25,209 bases of DNA from JAMCRD01 sp964633405 (GCA_964633405.1 CAZWFV010000006.1:1-25209), one strand, 5' to 3'; shown: positions 16,138 through 24,436, numbered from the stretch's first letter. The notes: a model not told the origin generated them from the letters alone. Numbers and translations are program-made.

Positions 16138-17494
16138 CGCGATAACTGTCTATGTTCTTGAAACTGGCTATACGCTTATCGAAGAATAGTTCTGCCAATC
16201 CGGTAGGTCCATTGCGGTGCTTGGCAACATTGAATGTAACAATACTGTCGGTGTCGCTTGAAACATTGTCCATGCTCGGCGTCTTGGGGCTCATCAATAT
16301 GACCACATCTGCGTCCTGTTCAATGCTCCCCGATTCCCTAAGGTCGGAAAGGCGGGGTAATTTGCTCTCTCTCTGGTCGACGGCACGGGACAGCTGCGAT
16401 ACGGCTATGACCGGGACCTTCAGCTCTCTGGCCAAGGCTTTCAGGCCGCGAGAGACTTCGGTGACCTGCTGGACTACGCTGTCGTAATTCCTACGCGGTT
16501 GGACCAATTGGAGATAGTCGACTATTAATAAATCCAGCTGCCTTTGTTCCGCCTGCAGACGCCTGGCCATGGAGCGGATCTGGATTATAGTCGGTGACGA
16601 AGTGTCGTCGACGAACAATTTAGAATGGTTAAGGCGATCAAGGGCTATTTGTATCATCTGAAAGTCGGCATCGTCGGTCAGCCGGCCGGTAAGCAATTTC
16701 CAGAAATCCACTCCGGCCTCCGCGGATATGAGACGGTCGCTGATCTGCTCGCGAGCCATCTCCAACGAGAATAAGCCGACGGTGTATCCGCCCCTGATGG
16801 CGGCATGCCTGGCTACGTCCAATACGAACGCCGTTTTTCCTGTAGATGGTCTGGCCCCGACTATTATTAAGTCCGATTTCTGAAACCCGGACAGTATCTT
16901 ATCCAGCTCGGCAAATCCGCTGGCCACCCCCCTGATCCGCCCCTCACCTCCTGCGCCCTCATGGATCTTCTCTATCCTTTCGTAAGCCTTGCCCAGTTCT
17001 TCCTTTATATGCACAAAGTTCTTTGATATAGAACCTTCGGATATTGCGAATATACGTTGCTCTATTGAATCAAGCATGGTATCTAAATCGTCATACTCAT
17101 GAAAAGCACTCTCGGTTATATCGGCTGAGGCGTTGATCAACTGCCTAAGAATGCGCTTGTCCTTAACTATCCTGGAATAGTGGCTGACGTGCGATGAAGT
17201 GGGCACAGAGTTGACCAACTCGGTGAGATAGCTAGCTCCTCCCACTTCGGCGATGACGTCATTCTTCTTAAGCTCGGAGGTCACGCTGAGAATGTCTATA
17301 GGCTCTCTCCGTTCCCAGAGTTTGAGGATCGCTTCATAGATCATCGCATGCGCTTTCTTGTAAAAATCCTCCGGAGCTAGCAGATCCGAGACCAGATTTA
17401 TCGCTTCTTTGTCGATCATTATGGCGCCCAGGACAGACTTCTCCGCGTCTATGTCCTGCGGTGGCAATTTGAGGTCTTTCTCCTTATTGGCCAT
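16115..17494 (-). CDS. dnaB: Replicative DNA helicase DnaB
   Basis: Hexameric 5'-3' helicase that unwinds DNA at the replication fork. The N-terminal domain (about 10-110) begins PPQDIDAEKSVLGA, the RecA-like motor has Walker A GARPSTGKT (213-221), Walker B LLIVDYLQLV, and the typical VSQLSRAVDQR and SGSIEQDADVV segments. It is 459 aa, a normal length, with no intein. The usual Met in Walker A (PSMGKT) is Thr here. It lies 9 nt after cysS and overlaps recR. Confidence 0.98.
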   Translation of the reverse strand: MANKEKDLKLPPQDIDAEKSVLGAIMIDKEAINLVSDLLAPEDFYKKAHAMIYEAILKLWERREPIDILSVTSELKKNDVIAEVGGASYLTELVNSVPTSSHVSHYSRIVKDKRILRQLINASADITESAFHEYDDLDTMLDSIEQRIFAISEGSISKNFVHIKEELGKAYERIEKIHEGAGGEGRIRGVASGFAELDKILSGFQKSDLIIVGARPSTGKTAFVLDVARHAAIRGGYTVGLFSLEMAREQISDRLISAEAGVDFWKLLTGRLTDDADFQMIQIALDRLNHSKLFVDDTSSPTIIQIRSMARRLQAEQRQLDLLIVDYLQLVQPRRNYDSVVQQVTEVSRGLKALARELKVPVIAVSQLSRAVDQRESKLPRLSDLRESGSIEQDADVVILMSPKTPSMDNVSSDTDSIVTFNVAKHRNGPTGLAELFFDKRIASFKNIDSYRDENPRID

Positions 17495-17503
17495 TCAATT
17501 GTT

Positions 17504-18931
17504 CTACTTCTTTATTACCAATAATCCTTCCGCTGTGTCTTCCAATCTATATCCTAATCGTTCTATCTCCGCTCTCAAGGTGTCAGCCTGAATAAACTGT
17601 TTATTAATTCTTAATCGTTCGCGTTCTTCAATCATCTTCCTGACCCCGTTGGGTATATGAATCGGCCTTATCCGGTCCAGGCTCAGCCCGAACACGCCAT
17701 CGAACTCGTAAATCAGTTTCTCCTTAGTCTTTGGACCTAACTCAGAATCGCGCACAGTTTCCCACAGAACCGCCAGTGCCCGGGGGGTATTCAGATCATC
17801 GTCTATGGCCCGTTCGAATTTAAGCCTGTAGGCGCGGTAACTCCGCTTATCCGCCTCCGAGACCCGCTTGTTCGATGCGGACATCTCCTTTATGCGCCTT
17901 ATGCTGGCCTCAAGGTTAAGTCTGGCCTTATCCGCCCCCTCAAGACTCGGCCAGCTGAAGTTAAGCTGTGAACGATAATGGGCCATCAGAACCAAATAGC
18001 GGTAGCTCAGTGGACTAAAACCATGTTCGATAACCTTATCAAGGGTTATAAAGTTCTCCCCCGACTTGGCCATCTTCGCTTCGCCGGATATGGTCAGAAA
18101 TGCTCCGTGCAGCCAATATCTAACGAATGGTTTCCCGGTGGCGCACTCCGATTGAGCTATCTCATTAACGTGATGAGTGCCTATGTGATCGACACCGCCC
18201 GTATGAATATCAAACGTATCGCCAAGATATTTCATACTCATAGTCGAGCACTCTATGTGCCATCCCGGGAAACCGTCTCCCCAAGGCGATGGCCAATGCA
18301 TAACATGATTCTTATATTTGCCGGCGCGTTTAAACCACAAGACAAAGTCGCTGGAATGTTTCTTATATGAGTCGATCTCAACGTCACCAGTGTTACGCGC
18401 GCCGCCACCCTCCAGTTGGTCAGCGACTTTTATCCCGGCCATCTTGCCGTAATCAGGGAAGAGCGACGTGTCGAAATAGACGGCGCTCTTGGATTGATAT
18501 GTAAAACCATTCTCCTCCAGTCTCTTGATAAGGCTTATCTGATCCTTTATGTGATCGGTTGCCTTGGCCCAAATGTCCGGCGGTTCTATGTTAAGGGCCT
18601 TGATATCCTTCCTGAACGCCCGGGTGTAGAAATCAGCGACCTGCCAGACAGTCTTACCTTCACGTTCCGCACCCATCTCAAGCTTGTCCTCACCGTGATC
18701 GGCATCGGAAGTAAGGTGGCCGACGTCGGTTATGTTCATGACATGCTTAACCCGATAGCCGTTCTCCAGAAGGACCCGCTTCAATATGTCGACAAAAATA
18801 TATGTCCTGAGGTTGCCGATGTGGGCATAGTTATATACGGTGGGACCGCATGAATACATACGAACAGTTCTACCTTTAATCGGCTTGAACTCCTCTTTAT
18901 TCCTGAAAAGCGTGTTATACAAAACCAGCAT
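17504..18931 (-). CDS. cysS: Cysteinyl-tRNA synthetase
   Basis: Class I synthetase charging tRNA-Cys. HIGH-type motif HIGN is at 37-40 and the KMSKS-type motif KMAKS is at 286-290. Zinc ligands include Cys28 (MYSCGPTVYN), Cys228 (WHIECST) and a His in GTHHVNE. At 475 aa it is full length. A variation from common enzymes is GGVDHIGTHHVNE in place of GGIDLIFPHHENE. Its promoter has a consensus -10 close to the ATG, and it leads the cysS-dnaB-recR operon. Confidence 0.97.
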   Translation of the reverse strand: MLVLYNTLFRNKEEFKPIKGRTVRMYSCGPTVYNYAHIGNLRTYIFVDILKRVLLENGYRVKHVMNITDVGHLTSDADHGEDKLEMGAEREGKTVWQVADFYTRAFRKDIKALNIEPPDIWAKATDHIKDQISLIKRLEENGFTYQSKSAVYFDTSLFPDYGKMAGIKVADQLEGGGARNTGDVEIDSYKKHSSDFVLWFKRAGKYKNHVMHWPSPWGDGFPGWHIECSTMSMKYLGDTFDIHTGGVDHIGTHHVNEIAQSECATGKPFVRYWLHGAFLTISGEAKMAKSGENFITLDKVIEHGFSPLSYRYLVLMAHYRSQLNFSWPSLEGADKARLNLEASIRRIKEMSASNKRVSEADKRSYRAYRLKFERAIDDDLNTPRALAVLWETVRDSELGPKTKEKLIYEFDGVFGLSLDRIRPIHIPNGVRKMIEERERLRINKQFIQADTLRAEIERLGYRLEDTAEGLLVIKK

Positions 18932-18939
18932 CAGGCTGA

Positions 18940-18968
18940 ATTATAACACGTGTCCATCGCATGTATAA
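18940..18968 (-). promoter_or_regulatory. cysS operon promoter, extended -10
   Basis: A consensus TATAAT (18940-18945) preceded by TGT (an extended -10, TGnTATAAT) lies 8 nt before the cysS ATG. The -35 is weak (TTATAC at 18963-18968, 17-bp spacer). The predicted 5' leader is at most one or two bases. Confidence 0.6.
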
Positions 18969-18995
18969 CAATGGATGCGCCCGCGTCTTGGATGA

Positions 18996-19031
18996 TAAAA
19001 AAATAAGCAATCCTATTTGCTTATTTTTTTA
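18996..19031 (-). terminator. rplU intrinsic terminator
   Basis: A perfect 15-bp inverted repeat: 18996-19010 pairs with 19017-19031 around a 6-base loop, ending in a run of seven T on the minus strand. It includes the rplU stop codon and last codons. Because both ends are A/T runs it could work in both directions. Confidence 0.85.
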
Positions 19032-19327
19032 ATCTGAACCTCGGTAAATTGTTGACGGTGAGTCTTCTTCTTGCGATACCGTGTTTTAGAGTGATAACGG
19101 AACACTATTTTCTTGGGCTCGCGCGAATTTCTTAGAACTTCTGCTTCCACTTTAGCTCCGACTATATATGGATATCCCAGAATGAGTTCCTGTTTGTCGT
19201 CGGATAGTAGAAGGACTTTATCGAACACAAAAGACTTGCCGGCTTCAGCCGACAGTTTTTCTACTCTGAGTTTGGTGCCAGGGGCGACTTTGTATTGTTT
19301 GCCCCCTGTTTCGATTACAGCAAACAT
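19013..19327 (-). CDS. rplU: 50S ribosomal protein L21
   Basis: Large-subunit ribosomal protein bL21. The N-terminus MFAVIETGGKQYKV and the C-terminal signature RYHSKTRYRKKKTHRQ are diagnostic, and the 104-aa length is normal. It is normally followed by rpmA (L27), but here a strong terminator ends the unit immediately, so rplU is alone. The last codons (AAA AAA ATA AGC AAA TAG) form one arm of that terminator. Confidence 0.98.
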   Translation of the reverse strand: MFAVIETGGKQYKVAPGTKLRVEKLSAEAGKSFVFDKVLLLSDDKQELILGYPYIVGAKVEAEVLRNSREPKKIVFRYHSKTRYRKKKTHRQQFTEVQIKKISK

Positions 19328-19336
19328 CGCTCGCCC

Positions 19337-19365
19337 ATTAAATCAGAAACGGAGCAATGAGTCAA
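19337..19365 (-). promoter_or_regulatory. rplU promoter
   Basis: The minus strand has TTGACT (19360-19365), a 17-bp spacer, and TTTAAT (19337-19342) with an upstream TGA that makes an extended -10. The -10 ends 9 nt before the ATG, so the leader would be about 2 nt. Both boxes match the consensus at five of six positions. Confidence 0.7.
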
Positions 19366-19399
19366 TCCTCGACGGCCCGGAAACATTCCTTTGCAGAAA

Positions 19400-19729
19400 C
19401 TAATTTATAGCCACAATCACTCCGCTGGCTATCAGACAAAGGATGCTGATAATAAGGGTTACGAACGCGATTAGATACGACAAGAAACGTTCTCGATAAT
19501 ACACCTCTCTGGCTATGAACAGATTTATTAACCCTACTACTGCAATCAGAGCTATTACGCTCAAGACCATAACCTTACCGCCTATGAAACTTATGTTATG
19601 TTCAGGGTCGAAATGCAATATCAACTGCCCCGATTCTTTGGGAATCATGAAGCCTATCATGAGAGCCGAAATTATAATTAACACCAGTCCGATACCAAAG
19701 AAAGAGATTATAACCTTGTCCCTCGGCAT
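19400..19729 (-). CDS. Small three-helix membrane protein, unknown
   Basis: A 109-aa protein with three hydrophobic segments (about 7-30, 50-73 and 84-107) and a short polar loop HFDPEHNISFIGGK between the first two. I do not recognise a family, although small membrane proteins with this layout are common in CPR genomes. An in-frame TAA lies one codon before the ATG, so the start cannot move upstream. Tandem -10-like TATACT boxes (19764-19774) lie 34 nt or more upstream and could produce an mRNA that begins with a 9-codon open frame. rplU follows with its own promoter. Confidence 0.65.
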   Translation of the reverse strand: MPRDKVIISFFGIGLVLIIISALMIGFMIPKESGQLILHFDPEHNISFIGGKVMVLSVIALIAVVGLINLFIAREVYYRERFLSYLIAFVTLIISILCLIASGVIVAIN

Positions 19730-19763
19730 CGGTTATCGAGTTGTGGTCGCTCTTGGCAACATT

Positions 19764-19774
19764 AGTATAGTATA
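19764..19774 (-). promoter_or_regulatory. Tandem -10 boxes before the small membrane protein
   Basis: Two overlapping TATACT hexamers on the minus strand (19769-19774 and 19764-19769). No convincing -35 was found at 17 bp. From the upstream box, transcription would start at the ATG at 19762 of a 9-codon frame (19733-19762) that stops one codon before the membrane-protein gene. Confidence 0.3.
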
Positions 19775-19783
19775 GCAAATATA

Positions 19784-20186
19784 TTAAACCGACTTGCTGG
19801 AACCTGTTCTTGAGACAAGGATCTTACTCTTCTGATTGTCGCGAGAGCTTCTAGCCTCCACAAACCATGGATGCACCGAGGATGTATGGCTCAGAACCAA
19901 ATCGGTTATGATACGCATGCCTGCATTATGAACTTCTTTAGCGAATCGTTCGAAATCAGGCCAGGGCACCCAATTCCGACCGGACGCCTCTATAATCAGA
20001 AATGTCGTAGCCATCATCCACCATAGGCGATGGCATAAACGGCAATAAGTGGATGCAATCCACACCCAAGAATTTTAGATAGTCCAGACGCGCTCTGAAT
20101 CCATTGAGGTCGCTTGCAAACTTATCTACATAAGCCTCGTAGAATACCGCATCTTTCCACCAATCATCTCCATAAATCGTCTGCAT
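19784..20186 (-). pseudogene. Trehalose synthase-like GH13 fragment, frameshifted
   Basis: The first 76 codons (from MQTIYGDDWWKDAVFYEAYV through LLPFMPSP and DDGYDISDYRGV) match the start of GH13 trehalose synthase (TreS) or related maltose-active enzymes. After about SELGALA the homology moves to another frame at about 19958, consistent with one extra base, and continues DFERFAKEVHNAGMRIITDLV to HPWFVEARSSRDN. It then ends at TAA at 19784 with unrelated residues. Only about 130 residues of an enzyme of roughly 550 remain; the catalytic Asp and Glu regions are missing, and the conserved DxxxNH is DLVLSH here. It lies just after tRNA-Glu. The frameshift could be a sequencing error, but the truncation cannot. 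Confidence 0.82.
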
Positions 20187-20217
20187 CAGAACGCTGTCTT
20201 GTTTAGATTACTGAATC

Positions 20218-20292
20218 TGGTAGCCCTACGGGGGATCGAACCCCGGTTTGGGCGCTGAGAACGCCCCGTCCTAGCCACTAGACGATAGGGCC
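20218..20292 (-). tRNA. tRNA-Glu(CTC)
   Basis: A cloverleaf on the minus strand. The acceptor GGCCCTA pairs with TAGGGCT (first pair G-T), the anticodon stem GGGCG/CGCCC encloses the loop TTCTCAG with anticodon CTC, and the T arm is CGGGG-TTCGATC-CCCCG. The discriminator A is followed by an encoded CCA (20218-20220), unlike tRNA-Lys here. A promoter lies just upstream. Confidence 0.95.
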
Positions 20293-20309
20293 AATGCTGT
20301 TTCGGAATC

Positions 20310-20338
20310 ATTATAGAGACTACGGAAGAAGCGGGCAA
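20310..20338 (-). promoter_or_regulatory. tRNA-Glu promoter
   Basis: The minus strand has TTGCCC (20333-20338), a 17-bp spacer and a consensus TATAAT (20310-20315). The predicted start is about 11 nt before the mature tRNA. It overlaps nothing but the tail after murF and shows that the usual -35/-10 spacing applies in this genome. Confidence 0.7.
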
Positions 20339-20340
20339 AT

Positions 20341-21630
20341 CTAGCTTCTTAGCCACCTACCGTACTGCCTCACCAGCAACTGTCTGGCCTTGTCTGGCTC
20401 GGCCATTAATTCGCTAACAACTCTTTCCATGCGCATCGACTGCGACCCCTTTACAAGTACTATGTCCTTAGGAGATATGAGCTCCTTCGCTTTTAGCGCC
20501 AAGACCTTCGAGTCATCGAAGCTGATTATATTTTCCTTATTAAGTCCGGCTTCGATTGCTCCGATGGCCATTAGGCGGCTATCGGAGCCACCTACGGTAA
20601 TCAGCAAGCCGACTACTCCGCCAGCGATCCTACCCAAGTCCTCGTGGGCTTTCTTGGAGTACGCACCTAGTTCAGCCATCTCTCCCAATATGGCAACCTT
20701 ACGCGGCGCGGAGAGGCCATCCAGTATACTCAACGCCGCCTGAGATGAACTTGGAGAGGCATTATAGGTGTCATCAATAATGTAGGTGTCTTTTATGCCC
20801 TGGATAATCTGTGTGCGTCCCCTCTCGCCCTTATATACTGCCAGCCTTTCTGCGGTTTCAACTAGATTTATGCCCATATGCAGTCCCACCGCGGCGGCGG
20901 CGGCGGCTGAATACGCCTGCGACTTTCCCAATAGGCCCTCTATTTTAATGGGGATTAAACTATCATTATGTTTAAGTTTGAAATATATACCTATAGGACG
21001 CCCGAACTCGCTGTGATTCTCGAATGAAGTTATTCTAAGATCAGCACCCTCGCCAAAACCGTAAGTTACGGTCTTGCCGCTATTCAGCTCTTTCATGGCC
21101 AGAACGACCGGATCGTCAAAGTTCAATACGGCCAATCCATCTTCCTTGAGTCCCCTAATCAATTTTGACTTCTCTTTAGCAACTTCCCCAGGATCGGTGT
21201 AGAACTCGACATGTACTGGGATCTTGCCCACGGCCGTAACCACCGCTACATCCGGTTTGGCTATGCCCAATAGATAATCCAGGTCTCCGGGCCTATCTGC
21301 AGCATATTCTAGGATCAGGACTTTGGGATAACTAACCCCGAAGACGAGATTCCACGCGCCCTTGAATATCGCCTTTATCCAGAAGGACCAACCCTCTGTC
21401 TTGTAGTAATCGCCAAGGATGACTAGAGGAAAACCCAATTCGTTGTTTAGATTGCCTCGTCCGGTCCGGACGCTAAACGAGCCGGTCAGCGCAGTTGATA
21501 TGGCAAGTTTAGTCGAGGTCTTGCCGACGCTTCCGGTGACACCGATTACAAACGGCTTGTAGCGCGAGATTGTTGAGCGCGCCAATACGCGTAGTATCCA
21601 ACGCAATGTTTTGAGCATAAGTTCCCTCAT
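20341..21630 (-). CDS. murF: MurF-like Mur ligase without the N-terminal domain
   Basis: An ATP-dependent Mur ligase most like MurF, which adds D-Ala-D-Ala to UDP-MurNAc-tripeptide. The P-loop GVTGSVGKT is at residues 30-38, followed by NLNNELGFPL, the central IDDTYNASPSS segment that is typical of MurF, and the C-terminal VLVKGSQSMRMERVV. Standard MurF has a substrate-binding domain of about 80-100 aa before the P-loop. Here only 29 residues precede it, and they form a basic amphipathic or membrane-surface helix. It is 429 aa. It lies 6 nt after ftsI in a division/cell-wall cluster, which supports the MurF assignment. An Ala run (six Ala codons near 20891-20908) is normal for this helix. Confidence 0.85.
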   Translation of the reverse strand: MRELMLKTLRWILRVLARSTISRYKPFVIGVTGSVGKTSTKLAISTALTGSFSVRTGRGNLNNELGFPLVILGDYYKTEGWSFWIKAIFKGAWNLVFGVSYPKVLILEYAADRPGDLDYLLGIAKPDVAVVTAVGKIPVHVEFYTDPGEVAKEKSKLIRGLKEDGLAVLNFDDPVVLAMKELNSGKTVTYGFGEGADLRITSFENHSEFGRPIGIYFKLKHNDSLIPIKIEGLLGKSQAYSAAAAAAVGLHMGINLVETAERLAVYKGERGRTQIIQGIKDTYIIDDTYNASPSSSQAALSILDGLSAPRKVAILGEMAELGAYSKKAHEDLGRIAGGVVGLLITVGGSDSRLMAIGAIEAGLNKENIISFDDSKVLALKAKELISPKDIVLVKGSQSMRMERVVSELMAEPDKARQLLVRQYGRWLRS

Positions 21631-21636
21631 TTCACA

Positions 21637-23265
21637 TTATTGGCTAGGGATCCGGTCGGGGGGGATATTGTAATAGTTAATGATGTACTGAGACAACTCC
21701 CGGAATGCAGGAACTACGCTCTCCGCTGCCAGTGAATTAACCGAGAGGCCGTTCAATCTGATCAGCGCTATGAAACGGGGATTGGATGTTGGTCCGAAGC
21801 CGATGTACGAATCAGCCAGCTCGTTCTGATACCCTCCTTGGTTAAGATTAGGAATATAGGCGCTTCCTGTTTTTCCAGCCAGAGAATAACCATTTATATT
21901 AGCTACGTTAGCGAGATCAACGGCATCAACCATCATATTTGTTACTTCTTCAGCGGTAGTTGTGCTTATGGCGCGCCCGATCGCCTTCGGCCCCAAATCA
22001 GAGTTAACGTACGGACGCATTAATGTCCCGCCGTTGGCAATCGCCGAAACGGCGGTAACTAACTCCAACGGCGTCATGGAAATACCTTGACCGAATGCGG
22101 CTGTATCAAAATCCACCTGTGGCGATTTCGGATTCAGTTGATTCAAGTTGCCCGTGACCTCGCCCGGCAAGTCAACGCCCGTTTTCTGGTCCAGGCCGAA
22201 TCTCTTCATATAGTTCGTGAAAATGCTATTACCAGTCTGGTTCTCGACGAATATCGCGCCAGTGTTGATGGAGTGCTCGATAATCTCGGTCATCGTCGTA
22301 CCCGGACCGTACGGACCGTGGATCAATAGGTTATAGTTCGTGATATGGGCCTTGTTCACATCCACATACCCCTTGTCGTCGTATGTGGTGCTGGCCGTTA
22401 TCTTACCGGAATCAAGACCCGCTGACATGGTAAGTACCTTAACAATGGACCCCGGTTCATAAACTGACTGTATCGTCGGGTTCAAGAAATTGCTTATAGG
22501 TGACGCCCCATAATTGTTCGGGTCAAAATCGGGAGATGCCCCCATAGCAAGGATTTTGCCCGTCATCGGATCTTCCACAATTACGGAACCGCCGGTCGCT
22601 TTGTTGTTTTGTATGAGGTTATTAAGGATGTTTTCCGCCTCCATCTGAATATTCGGATCTATAGTGAGATCAATATCCGAACCGCCGGCGAGCGTACTGT
22701 TATAGAAACCCTCGACACCATAATGGCCGCTGCTGCCGGTCCCAGAACTATTCGGACCGACAAAACCGAGTACCTGCGAGGCAACTGGGCCTAAAGGGTA
22801 GAAACGAAGTTTCTCCTGGCCGACATATATGCCCGGCAAGGGATCTGTGGTGAGCGCATTGACCTCACTATCCGACGCTTTGTGCACGAGCGGAACGTAT
22901 ATGCTGCCAGCCTGGGTTATAAGCTTCTGCAACCTGGTCGCATCTATTCCTGTAATCCCCGATAGTCCCTGCGCTATATCGGCGGCACTAGTATCGCCGG
23001 ATTTAACCGACTGGCTAACTGTCTGAGGATCGGCATAGATAATCGGGAAGTTCTTGGTTAGGGCGACCGGTATTTGATCGCCACTGTTGTCGGCGAAATA
23101 AATATTACCCCGTTGCGGGGTAGTTAAGCCGGCTATTTCATCATACTGGGCCGCTTCAGCTTGATAGTTACTCCCGTGGATTATCTGAATGTTATATATC
23201 TTGACTATCAATAAAGCATACAGCGCAGCCAGTAAAAAGATTATTGTGCCGATACGATAACCCAT
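21637..23265 (-). CDS. ftsI: Penicillin-binding protein, FtsI/PBP2 type
   Basis: A monofunctional class B transpeptidase that cross-links septal peptidoglycan. There is an N-terminal membrane anchor (about 5-24), a dimerisation domain containing the conserved QRGNIYFAD, and a transpeptidase domain with SxxK (Ser273-Lys276 in EPGSIVK), SxN (332-334 in HSINTG) and KTG (465-467). Its 542 aa is typical. It overlaps the ftsL-like gene by 25 bases and is followed after 6 nt by murF; context favours division over elongation. Confidence 0.94.
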   Translation of the reverse strand: MGYRIGTIIFLLAALYALLIVKIYNIQIIHGSNYQAEAAQYDEIAGLTTPQRGNIYFADNSGDQIPVALTKNFPIIYADPQTVSQSVKSGDTSAADIAQGLSGITGIDATRLQKLITQAGSIYVPLVHKASDSEVNALTTDPLPGIYVGQEKLRFYPLGPVASQVLGFVGPNSSGTGSSGHYGVEGFYNSTLAGGSDIDLTIDPNIQMEAENILNNLIQNNKATGGSVIVEDPMTGKILAMGASPDFDPNNYGASPISNFLNPTIQSVYEPGSIVKVLTMSAGLDSGKITASTTYDDKGYVDVNKAHITNYNLLIHGPYGPGTTMTEIIEHSINTGAIFVENQTGNSIFTNYMKRFGLDQKTGVDLPGEVTGNLNQLNPKSPQVDFDTAAFGQGISMTPLELVTAVSAIANGGTLMRPYVNSDLGPKAIGRAISTTTAEEVTNMMVDAVDLANVANINGYSLAGKTGSAYIPNLNQGGYQNELADSYIGFGPTSNPRFIALIRLNGLSVNSLAAESVVPAFRELSQYIINYYNIPPDRIPSQ

Positions 23266-23534
23266 TGAGGATTCTTGTCTTCGATCAAACCTCTCGTAGC
23301 TATTATTTTACTCATAGCATTAGAATCCGTCTCTGTGTATAAGGCATTTTTTAACTCAGCGTTATTAACCTGTAGGTTGGATAGGTTGGCCTTCAGGGAG
23401 TTAAGGTCGTGGGTTAGGCTGACCGTTTTGGAATAAATCATTATATTCCCAACGGTGAACATGATAAAAAGCACGCTTAATCCTACGATGAGTAAAATGA
23501 TGTTCTGTTTTCTATTGGGTTGGATTATGCTCAT
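23241..23534 (-). CDS. ftsL: FtsL/DivIC-like division protein
   Basis: A 97-aa bitopic protein with a short cytoplasmic N-terminus, one membrane helix (about 12-33), a predicted coiled coil (about 38-70, with SLKANLSNLQVNNAELKNAL) and a short C-terminal tail. This layout and the place between rsmH and ftsI identify it as FtsL (or the similar DivIC), which scaffolds FtsI and FtsW at the septum. The sequence itself is poorly conserved, as in the family. Its 3' end overlaps ftsI by 25 bases. Confidence 0.82.
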   Translation of the reverse strand: MSIIQPNRKQNIILLIVGLSVLFIMFTVGNIMIYSKTVSLTHDLNSLKANLSNLQVNNAELKNALYTETDSNAMSKIIATRGLIEDKNPQWVIVSAQ

Positions 23535-23547
23535 GTCTTTATCTCGC

Positions 23548-24435
23548 TTATATAATTTCTATAGCCCGCAACTTAGCAGATCTGCTCCGCGGATTTCTGA
23601 CAATCTCTTCTTCACCAGCCACTACGGGTTTTCTAGTTAGAATTCTGGCCTTCCTATCTTTACTCATAGATTGGAAACTCCTCTTAACTACGCGGTCTTC
23701 CAATGAATGGAACGATATGATGACGACCCTTCCCCTATGAGCTGTTATATCGGGCAGTCTATCTAGAATGGCTTGGAGCTGACCCAGTTCGTCGTTTACA
23801 TATATCCTTAAAGCCTGAAAGACTCTGGTGGCGGGGTTTATCCTGCCCCTCTCGTAGTTCATCGGTACGACACGCCTGACGATATCAACCAGTTGGAGTG
23901 TGGTGAGTATCTTTTCACGCTTACGACTCTCAACTATCTTCCTTGAGATTTTTCTAGATAATCTCTCTTCTCCGTAGTGAAAGAATATGTCGGCGAGCTC
24001 ATCCTCAGTGGAACTGTTCAGAATCTCTGCAGCGGCTGTTCCCTTAGACTGGTCGTAGCGCATATCCAGCGGTCCATCTATCTGGAAACTGAAACCTCTT
24101 CCAGAGGCCAGCTGCTCGGATGAGAAACCTAGATCCAACAGGAGTCCATTCACCTTAGGCAGCCCATCTCTACGTAATATCTCTGCCAATTCTGCATAAT
24201 TCCCATGATGAAGGATGATCCGCGGTTTCGGTTTGACCTCCTTTACTCTCTTGGTCAGTCTTTCCAATAATCCGATGTCCCGATCTATGCCAAGGAAGAT
24301 CCCTTTCTTGCCTAGACGTTTCACTATTTCCAAGCCATGACCCCCTCCATCCACCGTTCCGTCGACGACAAACCCATCGCTATCTATAGATAGGAATTCT
24401 AGAACTTTATCTAAAAGAACTGGTGTGTGCGGCAT
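23548..24435 (-). CDS. rsmH: 16S rRNA m4C1402 methyltransferase RsmH
   Basis: Methylates N4 of C1402 in 16S rRNA using SAM. The N-terminus MPHTPVLLDKVLEFL, the SAM motif VVDGTVDGGGHG, LLLDLGFSSEQLASGRGFSF and the C-terminal VIISFHSLEDRVVKRSF are diagnostic. I chose ATG at 24435 (295 aa). An upstream TTG at 24465 would add ten residues that do not match the family start, while GAGGGG lies 9 nt before the chosen ATG. That binding site is partly inside a hairpin (24437-24490). It is the second gene of the mraZ cluster. Confidence 0.95.
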   Translation of the reverse strand: MPHTPVLLDKVLEFLSIDSDGFVVDGTVDGGGHGLEIVKRLGKKGIFLGIDRDIGLLERLTKRVKEVKPKPRIILHHGNYAELAEILRRDGLPKVNGLLLDLGFSSEQLASGRGFSFQIDGPLDMRYDQSKGTAAAEILNSSTEDELADIFFHYGEERLSRKISRKIVESRKREKILTTLQLVDIVRRVVPMNYERGRINPATRVFQALRIYVNDELGQLQAILDRLPDITAHRGRVVIISFHSLEDRVVKRSFQSMSKDRKARILTRKPVVAGEEEIVRNPRSRSAKLRAIEII

Positions 24436-24436
24436 A

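Noticed and set aside
20786..21016. GCG trinucleotide run as a phase-variable repeat (20891-20908)
   Set aside because: It encodes the Ala-rich helix common to Mur ligases and is a multiple of three, so length changes would not switch the gene off.
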